From a virus: a DNA stretch of 64,000 bases. Below the pieces are notes generated by a model. The model did not search any database and had not been told where the DNA came from. It was given only the letters and a program-made list of their open reading frames with translations. The stretch lies in the IMG/VR virus record IMGVR_UViG_3300009502_000024, positions 32,642 to 96,641 of that record, one strand, 5' to 3'. Every line of letters begins with the position of its first letter. Within the stretch, counting starts at the first letter, position 1. The position numbers were made by a program, and so were the translations under genes. Shown in pieces: positions 1 through 8,233 of the stretch.

Positions 1-1
1 T

Positions 2-37
2 AATTTGATTAAGAGTAACAACGTCATTAATATGTGA
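2..37 (+). CDS. possible C-terminal tail of an upstream gene (partial)
   Basis: One frame is open from the window edge to a TGA at 35-37 and would give an 11-residue tail ending NNVINM. The other two plus frames stop at once. It may be the end of a gene cut by the window, but so short a stretch proves little. Confidence 0.2.
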   Translation, partial: NLIKSNNVINM

Positions 38-55
38 AAAAAGAGGTTCCGAGTA

Positions 56-64
56 ATACTTATA
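56..64 (+). promoter_or_regulatory. ATACTTATA motif, variant of the putative late promoter
   Basis: ATACTTATA lies 33 nt before the first virion gene. It differs at one position from the ATATTTATA nonamer found before many other virion genes in this window. Confidence 0.35.
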
Positions 65-97
65 ACAAGAGACTAATAAAGAATAGGAATATAATAT

Positions 98-739
98 ATG
101 GGATATAACGATAATCAAACGGTGACAATAGATGCAATTCTAACTAAAAAAGGGAGAGAATTATTGGCAAAAAATGGAAACCTTAACATAACTAGTTTTG
201 CGTTGGCAGATGATGAAATTGATTACTCCCTTTATCAGCCAAATCATCCAAATGGGAGTGCATTTTATGATATTGCACTGAGAAATATTCCAATATTTGA
301 GCCGTTTACGGATGAAACACAAGTTATGAAATACAAATTAGTTACATTAAATCAAGGAGTGACGTCTATTCCTGTTATTACGATTGCCCAAGACAAAATT
401 AGTGTCAATCGAGATTTTACTGGTCAGATTCTTATTTCTCCTTCTACTAATCCCGCCTATAATTTAACCGCCGGATATACCGCTATTTTGGGAAATAAAA
501 ACGTAGGAATTATTGTAGTTCAAACAAATAATTCTCTTAATTCGGTCTCAAATACAGTGCCAACATTTGCAGGCGATATTAATACCGCAAGTTCTCAGGT
601 GGTTGTGGGAATGACATTTTTATTCGTTCCTAATTCTCAATTAGGAAGAACAACCACAACGGATTTAACGATTGTTGGAAATGAATCGGGGGGAAGCACA
701 AGCATCGAAGTAACTGTTATTGTTCCTACTACAAGTTAA
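98..739 (+). CDS. putative virion structural protein
   Basis: 213 residues with no membrane segment or signal peptide. The N-terminus (DNQTVTIDAILTKKGRELLA) and the bulk, which is rich in beta-branched, Asn, Thr and Gly residues, resemble small structural proteins of large myoviruses, though no family name can be given. It sits 9 nt before another structural gene and heads the virion block. No Shine-Dalgarno is seen; the start is an ATG in an AT-rich leader. The exact role (baseplate, tail or fibre) is unknown. Confidence 0.55.
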   Translation: MGYNDNQTVTIDAILTKKGRELLAKNGNLNITSFALADDEIDYSLYQPNHPNGSAFYDIALRNIPIFEPFTDETQVMKYKLVTLNQGVTSIPVITIAQDKISVNRDFTGQILISPSTNPAYNLTAGYTAILGNKNVGIIVVQTNNSLNSVSNTVPTFAGDINTASSQVVVGMTFLFVPNSQLGRTTTTDLTIVGNESGGSTSIEVTVIVPTTS

Positions 740-748
740 AATTGATTT

Positions 749-1888
749 ATGATATTCAACACTTTTCAAGATACGGATATTGTCACCGGACGAACAACTC
801 GGGTAGCCAGCGGATTTTGGCCAGGCGGCGTGACTAATTGGAGCCAAAGTTTATTTGTGGACGATTTATGGGACTTAACCGGATCAATTGCTACACCCTC
901 GCCTGCGTACGGGACGTCTCTTTATGATGTTCGGCGAACCATGTATTATGTGAATGTGTTTCCAAATGCGACATATCATGAACAACACGATCCTTATTTT
1001 TCTGCTACATATGGACATATTGCTGGGAGCGGTTCATTTAATATTGAAACTTCGAGTATTTTAGTAAATCCGACTAAAGCAATTTATACACAATATAAAA
1101 ATCTGCTTTTGGGAACCGGAGACGTAGATGGAAAATTTAGTTTTAAAATCGGAAGTGCGGGAGGAACTACTAATGCAAATGATATATTTGTTTTAACTTT
1201 TTCAACCTATAAAATGAAAGATCGGTTAGACGAAGGGATTTTTCAAATTTCATTTTCCGGCTCATATGGATGTAAAACTTATATAGATGATTCTATAACT
1301 GACACTCAAGTAAAAACGGTATATAATTTAATCTCAGGATCATTAGAATCAGGTGTTGCTCCAAATGCAACATATGATGGAGTTGGATTATTTTATCCGA
1401 ATAATGGTATGTTAGTTATTAATGCTCAAAAGTTAGATGATATAATTGGAATGCAGGCGTCAACTACTGTAAATTATAATTCCGATGGTGGTGGAAAATA
1501 TTATTATTCCAGTGCGTCTTTTTCAACCGATTATAGTCAAAATTCTAAAGTTATCGTGGAGGCGATTAAAGCGGCAGGATCGAATACCTCGATTCAAATG
1601 AAAATACGAAAATCCGAATATGTTCCGGCAAGACATTATTTTATTCGCATTAAAAATAGAGACTTTAATTATAGCAACAATCCGACATATGTTTACGATG
1701 GGACCGATGGAAACCATGCCAATGGAACTATTCGTAATAGCGATTTTGTAGACAATCCAAGAACTTATCTGACGACAATCGGATTATATAATAGTGATAA
1801 TGAATTAGTAGCTGTTGCAAAATTAAGTCGCCCCGCCGTAAAAACTTTCGATAATGAAATCTTGTGCAAAGTTCGAATTGATACGTGA
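749..1888 (+). CDS. virion structural protein with shared C-terminal IGLY...AVAKL motif
   Basis: 379 residues, rich in Gly, Ser, Asn and Tyr, as is usual for beta-rich tail or fibre proteins. Residues near the C-terminus read TTIGLYNSDNELVAVAKLS and then P-x-x-K-T. The same signature (TIGLFDGLDLVAVAKLGSP) ends the 786-residue protein at 8234-10594, so the two share a terminal domain although their N-terminal parts differ. The gene follows its neighbour by 9 nt. Probably a particle surface or tail component; the precise function is unknown. Confidence 0.6.
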   Translation: MIFNTFQDTDIVTGRTTRVASGFWPGGVTNWSQSLFVDDLWDLTGSIATPSPAYGTSLYDVRRTMYYVNVFPNATYHEQHDPYFSATYGHIAGSGSFNIETSSILVNPTKAIYTQYKNLLLGTGDVDGKFSFKIGSAGGTTNANDIFVLTFSTYKMKDRLDEGIFQISFSGSYGCKTYIDDSITDTQVKTVYNLISGSLESGVAPNATYDGVGLFYPNNGMLVINAQKLDDIIGMQASTTVNYNSDGGGKYYYSSASFSTDYSQNSKVIVEAIKAAGSNTSIQMKIRKSEYVPARHYFIRIKNRDFNYSNNPTYVYDGTDGNHANGTIRNSDFVDNPRTYLTTIGLYNSDNELVAVAKLSRPAVKTFDNEILCKVRIDT

Positions 1889-1956
1889 CAATGAGCCATT
1901 AATTAAACTGAGAGCCGATAGTGTTTTGGAAAATGTCATTGATCAATTTTAGATTG

Positions 1957-1965
1957 ATACTTATA
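1957..1965 (+). promoter_or_regulatory. ATACTTATA motif before the mucin-like gene
   Basis: A variant of the ATATTTATA nonamer, 7 nt before the ATG at 1973. It lies in the 84-nt gap between two virion genes. Confidence 0.4.
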
Positions 1966-1972
1966 TTTAACA

Positions 1973-3292
1973 ATGTTAAAGCAAATTCAACGCAATAATT
2001 TTCTTACGGTGCCATTTGTTGCTTCTAAAAAATGGAATTTACGTAATATTGATAATGAGGCTTTAGCTGTTATTGATGATGAATACATTGCATTAGAATA
2101 TGTAGATTATTATGGCAATCCTCTTCTTAATCGTGATTGTAACATAACGCTTGAACAGCAACGTAATAATAATGTTATTTTTGAAATAGGTAGAAAATCT
2201 ACCGGAATTTTTTATCCAGATCAGGAAGAAAAAAATGATACTGGAACTTATATTCGACTGGTATATGATCAGACAAAATTAGCTTTTTATAATGAATATA
2301 AGAATCCTTTGAAAATTTTTGGGGTGGAGAATATTGATTTTGGTAATAGTAGAATGTTTCGATATATTGCAGATGAGTTTCGAATGTTTACTCTTCCAAA
2401 AGCATTTTTTGGAGATTCTATTAAAAAGAAAAGCGTATCCTTTATGGATAATGCATTGGATGATTATGTTCAAATAAATGATGATGGATATGGAAATTTG
2501 ATAGCTACAAAAAATCTTTTTTCTAAAATTCAAGAGGTTAGAAAGTTTTCAAATGCTTATAAAGAAGGAGATGCCGCAAATGAATGTCCCCCAGTTGTGA
2601 TTCCTACAACCACTACGACTACATCTACCACGTCTACTACATCTACGACTACTGCACCGACAACAACTACTACGACTACTACAACTACTGAAGCTCCTCC
2701 ACCAACAACTACTACAACAACCAGCACAACTAGCACTACCAGTACTACAAGCACAACATCAACAACCAGTACAACTACTGAAGCTCCTCCTCCACCAACA
2801 ACAACAACTACTACGACTACTACAACTACTGAAGCTCCTCCTCCTCCAACAACAACAACTACTACGACTACTACAACTACTGAAGCTCCTCCACCAACAA
2901 CTACTACTACGACTACTACAACTACCGAAGCTCCTCCACCAACAACTACCACTACCACTACGACAACTAGTACCACATCAACGACAACAGCGCCTCCTAC
3001 ATGTCCTGAATGTTCCACTTACTCCGCTACAACAGTATATTGTCCGAATACTGTTTTGTTATTCTCAACACAGGCTCAGTTCTGTCAAGATTTAAAAGAT
3101 GCTTGGGGATTCGGAAGCGGTCATTCTGTTTTTATTTGGAAACCAATATATGATGGTATTAATGGAGCAACGGTTATTTCTAATCTTGCTACATTATGTG
3201 GAATGACGTTTACCCAAACATCCACTACATTGGGGAATACAACTTGTGAAATAACTCCTCCCGAAACAGAGTTTCGGTTTACTGTGCCGTAA
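1973..3292 (+). CDS. virion protein with mucin-like Thr/Pro-rich domain
   Basis: 439 residues in three parts. Residues 1-205 look like a phage virion domain (FGVENIDFGNSRMFRYIADE, then DNALDDYVQINDDGYGN and NLFSKIQEVRKF). Residues about 211-343 are almost only Thr with Ser, Ala, Pro and Glu, in repeats of T6-10 blocks, STT triplets and EAPPP. This composition is that of a mucin-type O-glycosylation domain. Residues 344-439 form a Cys-containing C-terminal domain. The next gene, 9 nt downstream, is a tandem glycosyltransferase with polypeptide GalNAc-transferase-like motifs, followed by further sugar genes. Inference: a surface-exposed glycosylated stalk or fibre. Glycosylation itself is not shown by sequence. 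Confidence 0.7.
   Translation: MLKQIQRNNFLTVPFVASKKWNLRNIDNEALAVIDDEYIALEYVDYYGNPLLNRDCNITLEQQRNNNVIFEIGRKSTGIFYPDQEEKNDTGTYIRLVYDQTKLAFYNEYKNPLKIFGVENIDFGNSRMFRYIADEFRMFTLPKAFFGDSIKKKSVSFMDNALDDYVQINDDGYGNLIATKNLFSKIQEVRKFSNAYKEGDAANECPPVVIPTTTTTTSTTSTTSTTTAPTTTTTTTTTTEAPPPTTTTTTSTTSTTSTTSTTSTTSTTTEAPPPPTTTTTTTTTTTEAPPPPTTTTTTTTTTTEAPPPTTTTTTTTTTEAPPPTTTTTTTTTSTTSTTTAPPTCPECSTYSATTVYCPNTVLLFSTQAQFCQDLKDAWGFGSGHSVFIWKPIYDGINGATVISNLATLCGMTFTQTSTTLGNTTCEITPPETEFRFTVP
2606..2995 (+). repeat. degenerate ACN-rich tandem repeat encoding the Thr tract
   Basis: About 390 nt built almost entirely of ACN threonine codons with recurring GAAGCTCCTCC units (Glu-Ala-Pro-Pro) every 50-70 nt. Third positions vary widely (aca, act, acg, acc), so the protein composition is conserved rather than the DNA. 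Copy number may vary by slippage. Confidence 0.85.
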
Positions 3293-3301
3293 TAAAATAA
3301 T

Positions 3302-5545
3302 ATGTTATCTGTTATAATTCCCTGTTGGAGAGATAATTCCAATTTAATTAATACTTTACAATCGATGTATTCAACTTCCACATCGGAATTTGAATGTATT
3401 ATTGTGGACGATGCCTCTCCTATTCCTGTCATTATTCCAAATGAGTATAAAAATAAATTACGACTGATAAGAAATAATAAACAACTTGGTTGTGGTAGAT
3501 CCAGAACATTAGCCGCTAAATTAGCTACTCAGAAATATTTATTTACCATTGACAGTCATACAGACTTCGAACAGGGGTGGGATGATGTTATAAAAAAGAA
3601 CTTAAAATTTGTAGATAATAATACTATTATTTATTTTCCTCTTAAAATTAGTAATACTTGGGATCGTAATTTATACGATTTTTGCGATATACGTTATGGA
3701 AGTTTAGCTTATCTATATAATCCCCGAAATAAAAACTTTTTAGGCGTAGAACAAATAGTCAATACAAAAATTGAACCTAATTGTTTACATGCATCATATG
3801 TTATTAAACGAGATTATTTTTTATATTTAAAGGGTTTACTTGATGTAAAATATTGGGGTTCCGATGAATTAATATTAACTATTAAAATATTAATGACAGG
3901 AGGAAACATAAAACTAATTCAAGATGTTATATTAACACACGTTGATTTACGGAGTGGAATGCACATTAGAAACTTGTATTATATCTATTATAATATTCTA
4001 CGAATTGCAAAAACACTAATGAGCGTAGAAGAGTATAATGAGTTTTTGAGTTTCATAGATAAAACTCAAATACCCGTTCAATCATTTAAATTCTTAGATG
4101 ATGATGTAGAAGAAATAGAAGAATTTAAAAAGTATTATAAAGAGATTTTTATTCACGATTTTTCTTGGTTAAAAGAAAAATTAAATTTTGATTTATCCGA
4201 CAAAAATAATCCTTTACATTACAATGCATTATTAAATCGAGATACTATAAATAAACGATTAGAAAATCAAAAATTAATACACAAAGAATGGCCTGTAGTC
4301 AAAAATACATGGGAAAAGGCAGACGCATTTATAAACTCGGTAGCAAGCCGAGGAATTTTATCGACAACGATGAATTTAATTGGGATAGATAATAATTCCG
4401 GAGAAAAAGTATCGGAAGAAATTTATACTATAAGGCATAATTCTTGTTTTGGAATAACCGGTTCTAACCAATGTTCTCAACTTAAATATGCGGAGAACTT
4501 TGGTCATTATTGCGGAGCGTGTGGATGTGGGCAAACAAAATTAGCTAAATTGGATGGAGATGGATATAGATATACAAAACTTCATTATCCGTATCTTGAA
4601 TGTCCATTAAAAAAACATGGATTTTCTAATTATATTGAAAAAAAATCAATTCTTTCAATTATTATAACTTGTTGTAATGAAAAAAAAGAGTATCTTAATA
4701 GAACAATTGATTCTATAAGAAAAACCGCTGGGAATGAACCAGAAATAATTATCATTGACGATGCTTCTATTATTCCTATTGAAAGCAATGAAAGAGTAAT
4801 ACGAAACGATGTTAGAATTGGGGTAGGAAGATCGAGACATAAAGGGGCTATAGCGGCTTCCAATCAATATTTACTCATTACAGATGGTCATATGATTTTC
4901 GATAATGGGTGGTATGAAAATTTCATTGAACGGGCAAAGACAGCCAAACTAAATGACATGTTCTGTGGAACCTGTTTGGGATTAGACGAAAAAGACAAAG
5001 ATTTATCCGCCCATAAAGGAGCATACCACGGAGCAAGAATAGAGCTTTACAACGAAAAAGAAAATCAAATATTAGAAGGAAAATGGATACCCGAAAAAAG
5101 TGAAATGGAATATGAAATATCTTGCTTAATGGGAGCGTTATATTTTGTCAGGAAAGACTGGTTTTTAAAGATTCGTGGATTATCCGATATTAAAATGTGG
5201 GGATCGGATGAGCCGTTTCTAAGTCTGAAAACACTATTATGCGGCGGACATATTTTTTTGCTAAAAAATGTGAGAGCGGGACATGTTTTTAGAGATAGTG
5301 CGCCATACACTACAGGAGTAGAATATTTGGTCTATAATAAAATTAGAATGGCAAAAACATTATTACCGGATGAATTGGCTAATAAACTTATAGATAAATT
5401 ACCGAAGGATGGTAATTTTAATGCAGCAATGAAAATGTGCGAATTGGAGAAAACTGAAATTGAAGAATATAAAACATATTATAAATCTATTTTTATAAAA
5501 GATTTTTATGAATTTTGTAAAGAATACGATATAAAATTATTATGA
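3302..5545 (+). CDS. tandem GT-A glycosyltransferase, polypeptide GalNAc-transferase-like (GT2/GT27)
   Basis: 747 residues with two GT-A domains. Domain 1 (about 1-230) has LSVIIPCW, VDDASP, the metal-binding DSH at 84-86 and WGSDE at 185-189. Domain 2 (about 447-700) has LSIIITCC, IDDAS, DGH near 527 and WGSDE near 633, followed by a GGHIFLL and GHVFRDSAPYT segment. The order DSH/DGH, WG-x-(D/E)-(N/E) and GHVFR...PYT is that of eukaryotic-type polypeptide GalNAc-transferases (GT27), which put the first sugar on mucin Ser/Thr. A Cys-rich linker (about 378-440, with HYCGACGCGQ) separates the domains. It directly follows the mucin-like gene and overlaps the next gene by 4 nt. The donor sugar is not determinable. 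Confidence 0.75.
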   Translation: MLSVIIPCWRDNSNLINTLQSMYSTSTSEFECIIVDDASPIPVIIPNEYKNKLRLIRNNKQLGCGRSRTLAAKLATQKYLFTIDSHTDFEQGWDDVIKKNLKFVDNNTIIYFPLKISNTWDRNLYDFCDIRYGSLAYLYNPRNKNFLGVEQIVNTKIEPNCLHASYVIKRDYFLYLKGLLDVKYWGSDELILTIKILMTGGNIKLIQDVILTHVDLRSGMHIRNLYYIYYNILRIAKTLMSVEEYNEFLSFIDKTQIPVQSFKFLDDDVEEIEEFKKYYKEIFIHDFSWLKEKLNFDLSDKNNPLHYNALLNRDTINKRLENQKLIHKEWPVVKNTWEKADAFINSVASRGILSTTMNLIGIDNNSGEKVSEEIYTIRHNSCFGITGSNQCSQLKYAENFGHYCGACGCGQTKLAKLDGDGYRYTKLHYPYLECPLKKHGFSNYIEKKSILSIIITCCNEKKEYLNRTIDSIRKTAGNEPEIIIIDDASIIPIESNERVIRNDVRIGVGRSRHKGAIAASNQYLLITDGHMIFDNGWYENFIERAKTAKLNDMFCGTCLGLDEKDKDLSAHKGAYHGARIELYNEKENQILEGKWIPEKSEMEYEISCLMGALYFVRKDWFLKIRGLSDIKMWGSDEPFLSLKTLLCGGHIFLLKNVRAGHVFRDSAPYTTGVEYLVYNKIRMAKTLLPDELANKLIDKLPKDGNFNAAMKMCELEKTEIEEYKTYYKSIFIKDFYEFCKEYDIKLL

Positions 5546-6132
5546 ATGATATAGTAGAAAATATAATTAAAGAAAAACCAGAATCAATTCACAAATTAAT
5601 ACCATCTGAATTTTTTACGAAGTATGATTCGTATGACTATGTGTGGAGTGGAAATTGTTTTGAATGGTATTATGCCATTAGCAAAGTGATACAACCAAAA
5701 ACATTTATGGAAATCGGGGTCAGATTCGCATTTAGTTTTTTACCATCTATGATTGGCGGAGATAAACTTGAATATGCTCTTGGTTGGGATTTAGAAACGT
5801 ATGGAAACAATACAATAGCAATTGACAATCTTACAAAATATTATCACGGATCATCTAAATGGGAAATATTACATGTAGATTCACAACTACAATCGGAACT
5901 TCCTCAATTTTTTGATTTAGTAAGTATTGATGGTTGTCATGAATATGATGGAAAAATTCACGATTTAAAAATGGCAATGAATAATTCTAGATATGTTATA
6001 TTAGATGATTATGATTATCATTCCGATGTTCGTAGAGCAACAGACTTCTTCTTAAAAGAATATAGAGATAGAATTGAATGGAATGAATATATAAAAACAT
6101 TTAGAGGAAGTCAACTTATAAAATTTAAATGA
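5542..6132 (+). CDS. class I SAM-dependent methyltransferase (Methyltransf_24-like)
   Basis: 196 residues. FMEIGVRFAFS fits the SAM-binding glycine-poor motif I, SIDGCHEYDG matches the acidic-loop motif of the Methyltransf_24 group, and YVILDDYDYH fits motif IV. Members often methylate sugars or modify glycans. Start and stop overlap both neighbours by 4 nt, which places it in one translational unit with the glycosyltransferases. A role in capping or decorating the phage glycan is inferred from this position. Confidence 0.65.
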   Translation: MNDIVENIIKEKPESIHKLIPSEFFTKYDSYDYVWSGNCFEWYYAISKVIQPKTFMEIGVRFAFSFLPSMIGGDKLEYALGWDLETYGNNTIAIDNLTKYYHGSSKWEILHVDSQLQSELPQFFDLVSIDGCHEYDGKIHDLKMAMNNSRYVILDDYDYHSDVRRATDFFLKEYRDRIEWNEYIKTFRGSQLIKFK

Positions 6133-6797
6133 AATATTTAGACTTTTTTGAAGATGTATATTATATCAATTTAGATTATAGAATTGATAGGAAAATACTA
6201 TTTGAAAAAAGAGCATCTGATGTAGGAATTATTCCTAATAGATTTTCAGCAATACAACCAACTGAAATAGAATGTCAATCGATTACTCCTTTTAAAGAAA
6301 TAAGAAGATTTAAAGTTGGATGTACAATGTCTCATCAGGCAGTAGTTAAAATAGCTAAAGAAAAAAATTTTTCAAATGTTTTAATATTTGAAGATGATTG
6401 TCTATTTTTGGAAGGATTTCAATCAAAAGCTCAATTATGTGTTAATGAATTAAAAAATTTACATTGGGATATTATATATTTTGGTGGAGAACCTAATAAT
6501 CAATGTGTAGATATATCAGATAATTTGGTAAAAATAGAAAATGGCGGAGTTTATTGTTGTCATGCTTATGCTGTTAATAATACATTTTATGATAAAATAC
6601 TAAATGTAAATCCTCATCAGATAGATGTTATAGATATATTTATTTTAAACTATGAATGTTCACGAAGAATATATCTTTTAAGTAGAGATTTACTAGCTGT
6701 TCAAGATGGAATTTTTTCAGATTTAAAACAAGGATTAAATGAAGCTGCAGCTTCTTATATGAAAAAAGGGTGGGATAAATACGTTAATAAAAAATAA
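6129..6797 (+). CDS. glycosyltransferase family 25 (LPS-type) protein
   Basis: 222 residues. VYYINLDYRIDRK at the start, then GCTMSHQAVVKIAKE and VLIFEDDCLFL, are the order of signatures seen in GT25 glycosyltransferases (INL-x-x-R-x-R, GC-x-x-SH, EDD). The EDD triplet should bind the metal-nucleotide sugar. The gene is markedly AT-rich, more so than the virion genes, which suggests separate acquisition. It overlaps or abuts its neighbours by a few nucleotides. Confidence 0.7.
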   Translation: MKYLDFFEDVYYINLDYRIDRKILFEKRASDVGIIPNRFSAIQPTEIECQSITPFKEIRRFKVGCTMSHQAVVKIAKEKNFSNVLIFEDDCLFLEGFQSKAQLCVNELKNLHWDIIYFGGEPNNQCVDISDNLVKIENGGVYCCHAYAVNNTFYDKILNVNPHQIDVIDIFILNYECSRRIYLLSRDLLAVQDGIFSDLKQGLNEAAASYMKKGWDKYVNKK

Positions 6798-7450
6798 TGG
6801 AAAAAATTATACATCAAATTTGGGTTGGTAAATATAAAATGCCAAAAAGAGAAAAATCATTTGTTGAATTAATGAAACAAAAAAATTCCACATGGGAACA
6901 TATGTTGTGGACAGATTTAGAAGTATTACAATTAAATATGCCCCCAAATATAAAAAATGCTTATAATTATTTCTTAAAAGACGATGATTATGTTGCTCAA
7001 GCAGATATTTTAAGATTATTTTTAGTTTATGAATTTGGAGGTATATATCTAGATGTAGATTTTGAAACCAGAAAGGGATTTGATGAATTAAATCTTTTAT
7101 CATATGATGGATTCATATGTTATCATGATACAGATATTAGAGTTGATACCATTCCTAATGGTATATTTGGTAGTAAAAAAGGTAATAAATTATTTGAATT
7201 TTTAAATAAAAATATATCATCTAATTATCATACTCCTTATGTTGTAGGAAAATTTATTAAACAATATTACAATTTAAATCTAGAAAAAACAGAACATCTT
7301 GGTGAAAATGGATTGTTAAATTATTTTAAAAGAGATAATATATTTTATATGCCATTTAATGACTTTCATAACAATTATTATTTTCATCATGCGTTATATT
7401 CTCATTCACCAGAAATGAAACGAAAATTTAAAGAAGGAAAAATAGAATGA
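6797..7450 (+). CDS. glycosyltransferase family 32-like (DXD sugar transferase)
   Basis: 217 residues. It begins KIIHQIWVG, continues with QADILRLFLVYEFGGIYLD and VDFET. IPKIIHQIW...A-x-x-(S/A)D-x-x-R...GG-x-Y-x-D-x-D is the GT32/Gly_transf_sug signature, and the DVD supplies the metal-binding DXD. Length is normal for a phage or capsule-type family member. It is part of the 4-nt-overlap glycan operon and very AT-rich like the gene before it. Confidence 0.75.
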   Translation: MEKIIHQIWVGKYKMPKREKSFVELMKQKNSTWEHMLWTDLEVLQLNMPPNIKNAYNYFLKDDDYVAQADILRLFLVYEFGGIYLDVDFETRKGFDELNLLSYDGFICYHDTDIRVDTIPNGIFGSKKGNKLFEFLNKNISSNYHTPYVVGKFIKQYYNLNLEKTEHLGENGLLNYFKRDNIFYMPFNDFHNNYYFHHALYSHSPEMKRKFKEGKIE

Positions 7451-8178
7451 CAAATCCAAAAATTACATGCCTCACGTCTACTTATGGTAGATTATCAAAA
7501 TTAAATGAAGCAGTTTCCTGCTTTTTAGATCAAGATTATGAAAATAAAAAATTAATAATTCTCAACAATCATCCAACACCTTTAATTTGTGATTTACCAC
7601 AAATTATTGTATATAATGAACCAATATATCCTACTCTAGGAGATTGTAGAAATAGATTAATAGAATTAGCAGACGGTGATTTTATCAGGACGTGGGATGA
7701 CGATGATCTTTATATGCCTTGGACACTTTCTCAAGGAATAAAATATATAAAAGATAGTCCTGCATGGAAACCAAAAAAATCTTGGTTTTGGTTAAAAGAA
7801 AAAAATCCTGAATTGGCTGAAAACGTATTTGAAGCTGCAATATTAATTAGAATTGACATTGCTAAAAAATATGGATATTTAAAATCTTCTGGAGGAAATG
7901 AACATGAAACTTTATGTAAAGGCATAGAAAAGGAGGGCGGTTGTAGTAACGACGACCTTGGTGATTTAGCATCTTATGTATATCGGTGGGGATGGGGAAG
8001 TTGGCATATTTCAGGAAGTTTAGGTAGCAATACCATTGAAAATAGAACAAAAACGTGGTGTGAACATAATAATGATGTACAAAACGGAATTATAAGAAAA
8101 GTAGATTTATCCGAATATTGGAGTCATTTCCCAACGTGGAATCCAAATTTACGAGCTTTCAACAAACAACTAGTTTAA
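7447..8178 (+). CDS. glycosyltransferase family 2
   Basis: 243 residues. ITCLTSTYGR at the N-terminus, LGDCRNRLIELADGDFI and TWDDDDLYMPW form the GT2 nucleotide-binding and DXD region. It is the last gene of the glycan cluster and ends 55 nt before the next virion gene, so the cluster is bracketed by virion genes on both sides. Acceptor and donor cannot be told from sequence. Confidence 0.7.
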   Translation: MTNPKITCLTSTYGRLSKLNEAVSCFLDQDYENKKLIILNNHPTPLICDLPQIIVYNEPIYPTLGDCRNRLIELADGDFIRTWDDDDLYMPWTLSQGIKYIKDSPAWKPKKSWFWLKEKNPELAENVFEAAILIRIDIAKKYGYLKSSGGNEHETLCKGIEKEGGCSNDDLGDLASYVYRWGWGSWHISGSLGSNTIENRTKTWCEHNNDVQNGIIRKVDLSEYWSHFPTWNPNLRAFNKQLV

Positions 8179-8233
8179 TTGGCTCGGTTCTTTTCAAATT
8201 AAATAAGCGTCAAGCTGATATGTATTAAGTAGA

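Noticed and set aside
2557-3018. Minus-strand 153-residue frame made almost only of Val and Gly
   Set aside because: It is the mirror of the Thr-codon repeat (ACN read backwards gives Val/Gly codons). No start context or protein-like composition.
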